Shown here: positions 57,870 to 64,000 of the stretch, piece after piece
Layout: the number at the start of each line of letters is the position of its first letter
Numbering within the stretch: the stretch's first letter is position 1
Assembly (NCBI RefSeq): GCF_032854445.1
Contig: NC_088295.1
Location: forward strand, 93,363,805-93,427,804
DNA length: 64,000 nt
From: Liolophura sinensis
Lineage: Eukaryota > Mollusca > Polyplacophora > Chitonida > Chitonidae
Reading direction: 5' to 3'
The notes under the pieces: model-generated
Databases searched by the model: none
Told to the model about the DNA's origin: nothing
The model's input: the letters and a program-made list of their open reading frames with translations, nothing else
Made by a program: the position numbers and the translations under genes

Positions 57870-58300
57870 TCTTGTTTATTATGAAATTACTCTTTATATG
57901 GTTCAATACCCAAGCGTGTGCTGTTAAGATTTGCTCTGCTGTTGCTGAGTGACGGATACTGATATTTCATTGCATGCATCTTTCACATTGACACATCTTT
58001 CATTGGCCCGAAAATAGGAGGTAACATTCGAGGTATTTTTTTAAACCCTCATATATTTTCTATTACTCGTTTCTCTCCCTTTTGGCACGATCTGTTTAGC
58101 ATGACTGTACATTCAATACCAAGAAGACTGCATGCCTCCGTACCAAACCGAATGGCTAGGCGGATTTTGTACAACCTTCGCTGAGATTATTTCAAAAACA
58201 GTGTTTTGTACCATAGTCTATTTCTTTTAGCCACTCCCCTATATTCAGCTGTCTGTAAAAATGCTACCAAAATTGCCTTTCGTCAGTCACATGTAACACA
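57870..58300 (+). pseudogene. Decayed LINE reverse transcriptase, copy 3
   Basis: Aligns with 48420-48790 at DNA level (ACTCTTTATATGGTT, GACACATCTTT, TGTACATTCAATACCAAGAA, CATGCCTC). No intact frame. A SINE-B tail (58378-58440) follows. Confidence 0.65.
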
Positions 58301-58377
58301 CGCTATACGCATGGATATGCTAGAAGACCATATTTTTGCACACACAACGAAATTAGAACACTTTTTCTAATTCATGC

Positions 58378-58440
58378 GACGTTAAACCGCAAGCACTCAC
58401 TCAATCACTCACCCACTCACTCACTCTAATTCATGAAGTA
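58378..58440 (+). mobile_element. SINE family B tail fragment
   Basis: CGACGTTAAACCGCAAGCAC followed by a CACTCACTCAATCACTC run; CTAATTCATG stands on both sides (58366-58375 and 58426-58435), consistent with insertion of a heavily 5'-truncated copy with target duplication. Confidence 0.7.
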
Positions 58441-58539
58441 AACGTCATAATTATTAAAACACTAGTGGCATGCTGGGCATTGGGCGAATTTCAATATGTT
58501 TAGAGGACAGGCGATAGCAGTTTCCTAAACTGCTATCGA

Positions 58540-58740
58540 ACTTAATCTAAACCCTGTTTCTGACATTGCCATATTTGGCACTATTCGCACGTTTTAGTGA
58601 ATACAACCTTCATAAATGAATTTTATTTCCTGTAGTATATGATGTCAGGACAGTATAATTGTAGAACTGGATGCTGTAAAAACAGTGCAGTCTATTCTCT
58701 GAGGCAGCCGTGTAGGCTGTGTTACTGAGTGAAGTGTGCT
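58540..58740 (+). repeat. Dispersed repeat R2 copy
   Basis: See 36950-37170 for the inverted partner; AAACCCTGTTTCTGACATTG and GAGGCAGCCGTGTAGGCTGT are the shared landmarks. Confidence 0.65.
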
Positions 58741-58804
58741 TCCACCGCTTGTTGGTGCAATTAACTCCACTCCCATTGTTTAGTATGCCACTTGCTTTTA
58801 AATA

Positions 58805-59045
58805 ATTATGATGTCACCCGAGGCAATGAGTTCTTGACGTCAAAACAGGCTAATGGAGTTTCACATAATGAATTAGACAAAGTTTTCTAACCGCATTTTA
58901 CTCGGAATATAAAGGTAGGTCTACAGCATATCAACGTGTGCAGCTTGTGATGTTACGTGTCACTGACCAAGGGCAATTTGGGTAGCGAGTGTGACTGATT
59001 TTACACACAGCTGAATATGGGCGACTGGCTAAAAGAAATAGACTA
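58805..59045 (+). repeat. Dispersed repeat R1 copy, uninterrupted
   Basis: GATGTCACCCGAGGCAATGA, TTCTTGACGTCAAAACAGGC, TAATGGAGTTTCACATAATG: this copy shows the empty site of the Penelope-like insertion seen at 5076-5649. Confidence 0.75.
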
Positions 59046-59049
59046 TGGT

Positions 59050-59190
59050 ATAGCACTTAAGACATACATTTACTGACAGTCTGAAAGATTATAAAGATAT
59101 AAAATGCCAGAAAATAAACGTTTGCGTCAGAGCTAATGTCATTCCTTTGAAATTCCGTGCATGTACTGATGTTGTGAACTAAATACGTGT
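59050..59190 (+). pseudogene. Decayed LINE fragment (post-catalytic part)
   Basis: Reads TDSLKDYKDIKCQKINVCVR, ANVIPLKFRACTDVV, matching the DD-x-DI-x-x-Q-x(6)-ARAN-x-L-x-x-KF-x-x-C region behind the polymerase motifs of CR1/L2-like elements. Related text occurs at 38815 and 48830. Confidence 0.7.
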
Positions 59191-59746
59191 AGGTTCTCCA
59201 CAAGGAGTAGGGTCAGAGGATACAAAGCGTATGGCTCTTTCGTGACGTCGGTTTATTTAAGGAACAAAAGCATCATGTCATGGTACTATAGCTAACATTT
59301 GACAGAAACAGCACTTACAAATTTTCAAATGTCTTCTGTGCTTAATGTACTAACTTATTATATTGCACACTCAAGTAAAACTGTGTCGGCCGTCATTTTG
59401 GTTATCTTGGGCTATAAGTTATCTGGACAAGAAGCTTTCTTAATGTTAAAAGATTTCAACTTTTCAACTGCTTGTTCAGGGCTAATATCACAGGCTTCCT
59501 GATACTTTTTGAATATCTCCGAGTGACATGCGGTTAGCCATACCTATCTCTGACATCAGCAGTGTATTTGGAGGTACACATGCGTGTCACCTTAACCGAT
59601 ATTGTCCAAAAGAGTGCATATAGAAAAAACGCCATGCACCCGTTAATACACTGTCATTTTCTTCCAAACTGAAGTAAGATTTATTGTAGGCTCTGTCACC
59701 ATTGAACGTATTAGCAGTGTTCAAGAACTTGGCATTTGAGTAACCA
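59191..59746. other. No feature recognised
   Basis: AT-rich. The plus-strand frame at 59299-59502 is not recognised. Confidence 0.4.
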
Positions 59747-59857
59747 TTAAGATAACTGTCTTTCATATAATTTTGAATAAATTGTCTGTGTAAGCCTCTG
59801 CAGGTGTTCCTCTGCTGCCCGAAACTCTCTCAGTTCTTTCACGACAGGCTCGAAATA
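59747..59857 (-). CDS. Possible terminal exon of an unknown gene
   Basis: On the minus strand a good acceptor GTATTTATCCCCAG is followed by 36 codons and TAA: YFEPVVKELREFRAAEEHLQ, RLTQTIYSKLYERQLS. The charged, helix-like composition differs from repeat frames nearby. AATAAA on the same strand lies 62 bp beyond the stop (59680-59685). No partner exon was found between here and 64000, which is mostly minisatellite, so this may be a fossil or the end of a gene outside the window. Confidence 0.3.
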   Translation of the reverse strand, partial: YFEPVVKELREFRAAEEHLQRLTQTIYSKLYERQLS

Positions 59858-59971
59858 CTGGGGATAAATACCATGGGTTATATGCATACATGTGATTATG
59901 GTTACATCAGCACACCTGAGGACGACAGCAGGCCTACGGGGAATCAGACACCTTCTCACATGACGCAGCAT

Positions 59972-60548
59972 ACAGGTTGTAAGGTCATGCAGTGCACGTT
60001 ATTTATTTTCACTTCAAAATGCATAAAGAAGCTGTCCACCCTGCCAAATAAAATGAGTATTTGTGTCAGAGAGTGGTTGTTAGGCATGTACAGCTTAGTA
60101 AGTTGTTATGACAGTAGGAATGTGGTTATGATAAGAGCTTGAGTTCGCATTGGTATACAAGCCGTGGCGCAAGTATGCATAATCACCCAGTACTGGTTGG
60201 TTAGTGAAAAGCATTTGAATGGTTGCTGGACAACTCCAGAAAAGCAGCATTTCACACCATTGAGTTAACCAGGTGACACCCCAACTCGAGGGTGTGCTTT
60301 AACAACTGCCTTTCATAGCTCCTAAAAATTGTTAGTTATAAATTCTCATGGACAGTTTCAATTGAATATACATTGCATGCAGTTACTCATTTCACATCTA
60401 TCAATAGTCATACATTAAACCGTAAAACTTGACTTTAACAGCCGTATATTTCTACAAAAAACTTTTTACCTCGTATTTTTGTGTTAGAGAAATTAAAAAC
60501 CTATAATAAATATCGTCGGTACGCATCTGTATTAGGTGCAGAGTGTCT
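59972..60548. other. No feature recognised
   Basis: AT-rich unique sequence. Confidence 0.4.
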
Positions 60549-60738
60549 TGGGAGCCACCGTGGCCGAGGTGTTAAGCTTCCCCGATAATCCATGATCCAG
60601 AAGCCTCTCATCAATGAAGTCGGTATTAATTCAAGTCCAGCTCGTGCTGGCTTCCTTTCCGGTCGAACGCAAAAAGTCTGCTAGCAACAAATGGATGATT
60701 TTGAGTACGGCGTAAAACACCAAATAAAAAAAATCAAA
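60549..60738 (+). mobile_element. SINE-A, diverged near-full copy
   Basis: Head GGGAGCCACCGTGGCCGAGG, then AATTCAAGTCCAGCTCGTGC (B-box) and TGAGTACGGCGTAAAACACC; part of the centre is deleted. Confidence 0.75.
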
Positions 60739-60754
60739 TGTCTTAGGTTGCCGT

Positions 60755-62095
60755 AGTGCATGGACCTGTGTCAGGTGTAGTGTATCCTGGTCAGGTATGC
60801 TGGTGTATATGGACATGTGTCAGGTGTAGTGTGCCCTGGTCAGGTATGCTGGTGTATATGGACATGTGTCAGGTGTAGTGTGCCCTGGTCAGGTATGCTG
60901 GTGTATATGGACATATGTCAGGTGTAGTGTGCCCTGGTCAGGTATGCTGGTGTATATGGACCTGTGTCAGGTGAAGTGTGTCCTGGTAAGGTTTGTTGGT
61001 GTACATGGACCTGTGTCAGGTGTAGTGTGCCCTGGTCAGGTATGCTGGTGTATATGGACATATGTCAGGTGTAGTGTGTCCTGGTAAGGTTTGTTGGTGT
61101 ACATGGACCTGTGTCAGGTGTAGTGTGCCCTGGTCAGGTATGCTGGTGTATATGGACATGTGTCAGGTGTAGTGTGTCCTGGAAAGGTTTGTTGGTGTAC
61201 ATGGACCTGTGTCAGGTGTAGTGTGCCCTGGTCAGGTATGCTGGTGTATATGGACATGTGTCAGGTGAAGTGTGTCCTGGTCAGGTTTGCTGGTGTATAT
61301 GGACATATGTCAGGTGTAGTGTGCCCTGGTCAGGTATGCTGGTGTATATGGACATGTGTCAGGTGTAGTGTGTCCTGGTCAGGTTTGTTGGTGTACACGG
61401 ACCTGTGTCAGGTGAAGTGTGCCCTGGTCAGGTATGCTGGTGTATATGGACCTGTGTCAGGTGAAGTGTGTCCTGGTAAGGTTTGTTGGTGTACATGGAC
61501 CTGTGTCAGGTGAAGTCTGCCCTGGTCAGGTTTGCTGGTGTATATGGACATATGTCAGGTGTAGTGTGTCCTGGTAAGGTTTTTTGTTGTACATGGACCT
61601 GTGTCAGGTGTAGTGTGTACTGGTCAGCTTTGCTGGTGTATATGGACATGTGTCAGGTGTAGTGTGTCCTGGTAAAATTTGCTGGTGTAAAAGGACATGT
61701 GTCAGGTGTAGTGTGTCCTGGTAAAATTGGCTGGTGTACATGGACATGTGTTAGGTGTAGTGTGTCCTGGTAAAATTTGCTGGTGTATATGGACATGTGT
61801 CAGGTGTAGTGTGTCCTGGTCAGGTATGCTGGTGTATATGGACATGTGTCAGGTGTAGTGTGTCCTGGTAAAATTTGCTGGTGTACATGGACATGTGTCA
61901 GGTGTAGTGTGTCCTGTTCAGGCTTGCTGGTGTACACGGACATGTGTCAGGTGTAGTGTGTCCTGGTAAAATTTGCTGGTGTACATGGACATGTGTCAGG
62001 TGTAGTGTGTCCTGGTAAGGTTTGCAGGTGTCCATGGCTCTGGGTCAGGTGTAGAGTATCCTGGTAAGGTTTGCTGGTGTACACGGGTCTGCGAT
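60755..62095. repeat. 49 bp minisatellite, ~27 copies
   Basis: Unit ATGCTGGTGTATATGGACAT plus GTGTCAGGTGTAGTGTGCCCTGGTCAGGT. A subtype with TAAAATTTGCTGG occupies 61660-62000. Confidence 0.96.
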
Positions 62096-62234
62096 GTGAG
62101 CTCTCCCAGTGAGATTTTCTGAATGAGTTATGGTGTAATTTCTTTACCGTGATATTAAAGTTTTTAAGGGTGTATTTGATTATTAATATGTTCTTGCTTG
62201 TGTTTGTTTTCTGTGATGTGCTGCTCGTTTGAAT

Positions 62235-63425
62235 TCACGACGGTAACACAAATACAGGAGTTAATAATGTACACAACAGTAACACAAATACAGGAGTTAA
62301 TAATGTACACAACAGTAACACAAATACAGGAGTTAATAATGTACACAACAGTAACACAAATACAGGAGTTAATAATGTACACGACGGTTACAAAAATACA
62401 GGAGTTCATAATGTACACGACGATTACAAAAATACAGGAGTTAATAATGTACACGACGGTTACACAAATACAGGAGTTAATAATGTACACGACGGGAACA
62501 CAAATACAGGAGTTAATAATATACACGACGGTTACAAAATACAGGTGTTAATAATGTACACAACGGTAGCACAAATACAGGAGTTAATAATGTATACGAC
62601 GGTAACACAAATGCAGAAGTTAATAATGTACACGACGGTTACAAAAATACAGGAGTTAATAATGTACACGACGGTTACACAAATACAGTAGTTAATAATG
62701 TACACGACGGGAACACAAATACAGGAGTTAATAATGTACACGACGGTTACAAAATACAGGTGTTAATAATGTACACGAAGAGAACACAAATACAGTAGTT
62801 AATAATATACTCGACGGTTACACAAATACTGGAGTTAATAATGTATACGACGGTAACACAAATACAGGAGTTAATAATGTACACAACGTGAACACAAATA
62901 CAGGAATTAATAATGTACACGACGGTTACAAAAATACAGTAGTTAATAATGTACACGACGATTACAAAAATACAGTAGTTAATAATGTACACGACGGCAA
63001 CACAAATGCAGGAGTTAATAATTTACACAACGGTTATAAAAATACAGGAGTTAATAACGTACACAAATACAGGAGTTAGTAATGTACACGAAGGTAACAC
63101 AAGTACAGGAGTTAATAATGTGCACGACGGTAACACAGATACTTGAGTTAATAATGTACACGACGGTTATAAAAATACAGGAGTTAATAACGTACACAAA
63201 TACAGGAGTTAATAATGTACACGACGGTAACACAAGTACAGGAGTTAATAATGTACACAACGGTAGCACAAATACAGGAGTTAATGTACACGACGGTTAC
63301 AAAAGTACAGGAGTTAATAACGTACACAAATACAGGAGTTAATAATGTACACGACGGTAACACAAGCACAGGAGTTAATAATGTACACGACGGTAACACA
63401 AATACTGGAGTTAATAACGTACATG
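62235..63425. repeat. 36 bp minisatellite, ~33 copies
   Basis: Unit GGAGTTAATAATGTACACGA plus CGGTTACACAAATACA. Open frames on both strands (minus: INSCICVTVVYI) come from the 36 bp step. Single-base indels break them. Confidence 0.96.
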
Positions 63426-63663
63426 ACAGACAGAATAATCACTCAAATTACTGTATGTTGCGGGATGTATATGTATGCTGCAGTAGAAAATGGCGCTGTA
63501 GCCTATTACAAATTGTCAAAACAGAAGAACTAATAGTGACAGTGACATATGCGCTGATATCTTCTATGAATACAATGAATATCATAGAACGATGCAAACA
63601 TGTGTAACAGATTGCTAACCAAGCATGACTTTAGTTATTGTTCTGGTTGAATTTCAGATTTAA

Positions 63664-64000
63664 ATTTACTTTTCGATACTATTTCTTTTGTCTTTAGAAA
63701 TCCATGAACAAAACTGCCAGGAAGGGAATACTCATCGAAAGGTTTTAAAGCGCAAACATCATACGTGCACACATATCAGGTATGGTAATTTTTCTGCCCT
63801 GGAATCTGTGTGCTTATACTTGCAAATTCAAGAGGAGAACGGATGCTCTACATATTATGATGGCACTGTGTTCTCCTTTGTGATACATAGCCTCCTTAAT
63901 CAGCATCTCAATACCGTCCTGTGCATTAGTCTTGTAACTGATACCCCAAAAAAGAAATTTGTTTTTTCCATAAGAAAGCTTCGTGTAGAGGCATCTTTAT
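63664..64000 (+). CDS. Possible exon truncated by window end
   Basis: A plus-strand frame without ATG stays open for 112 codons from the stop at 63661 to the end of the window. Inside it a strong acceptor TTCTTTTGTCTTTAG ends at 63697. Text after it includes EIHEQNCQEGNTHRKVL, CLYLQIQEENGCSTYYDG and VTDTPKKKFVFSIRK. Not recognised as a family, and length alone is only mild evidence in DNA of this composition. Confidence 0.3.
   Translation, partial: MYFSILFLLSLEIHEQNCQEGNTHRKVLKRKHHTCTHIRYGNFSALESVCLYLQIQEENGCSTYYDGTVFSFVIHSLLNQHLNTVLCISLVTDTPKKKFVFSIRKLRVEASL

Noticed and set aside
62164-63399. Cys/Ile/Val-rich minus-strand frames resembling small membrane proteins
   Set aside because: Read-through of the 36 bp array; repeated frameshifts and no unique sequence.

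Overview
The window looks like animal nuclear DNA, most likely from a mollusc or another lophotrochozoan. It is AT-rich, has long introns with GT-AG boundaries, carries two tRNA-derived SINE families, remnants of a non-LTR retrotransposon, a Penelope-like element and a Tc1/mariner element, and is full of minisatellites. No bacterial operon, rRNA gene, functional tRNA gene or CRISPR array is visible. The species is inferred only from the style of the repeats and is not proven.

The real coding content lies in the first 31 kb and consists of two related genes that converge tail to tail. The minus-strand gene (31196 down to 11375) can be rebuilt completely as 12 coding exons whose splice phases all agree. 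It gives a 614-residue secreted protein: signal peptide, eight-cysteine D8C (uromodulin-type) domain, Thr-rich mucin-like stretch with a 14-residue repeat, a segment resembling the region before the cysteine modules of VWDE (von Willebrand factor D and EGF domain) proteins, four cysteine modules C-x5-C-x11-C-x2-C, and a seven-cysteine tail. The plus-strand gene (2623 to 8366, 5' part outside the window or lost) has two such modules and a diverged copy of the seven-cysteine tail. Both are probably secreted, disulfide-rich glycoproteins of unknown job. The first visible exon of the plus gene has TG where the acceptor AG should be.

Minisatellites make up a large part of the rest. Notable arrays: 84 bp (3107-4133), 51 bp (5868-6757), 43 bp (13281-14945), 96 bp (16560-17290), 36 bp (28783-31090), 52 bp (33590-34510), 44 bp (40840-42430), a 5.6 kb array of ~59 bp units with higher-order structure (49250-54890), 49 bp (60760-62090) and 36 bp (62235-63425). 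Two arrays sit exactly on splice sites of the genes: the 43 bp array ends in the real acceptor of minus-gene exon 11, and the array at 4498-4870 starts at the real donor of the plus gene. A third, in intron 1 of the minus gene, repeats a perfect CAG|GTAAGT donor on the antisense strand.

From 31.2 kb to 64 kb I find no gene I can defend. There are repeats, SINEs, decayed LINE reverse-transcriptase copies, and a few unassigned open frames (55505-55735, 59747-59857, 63664-64000).
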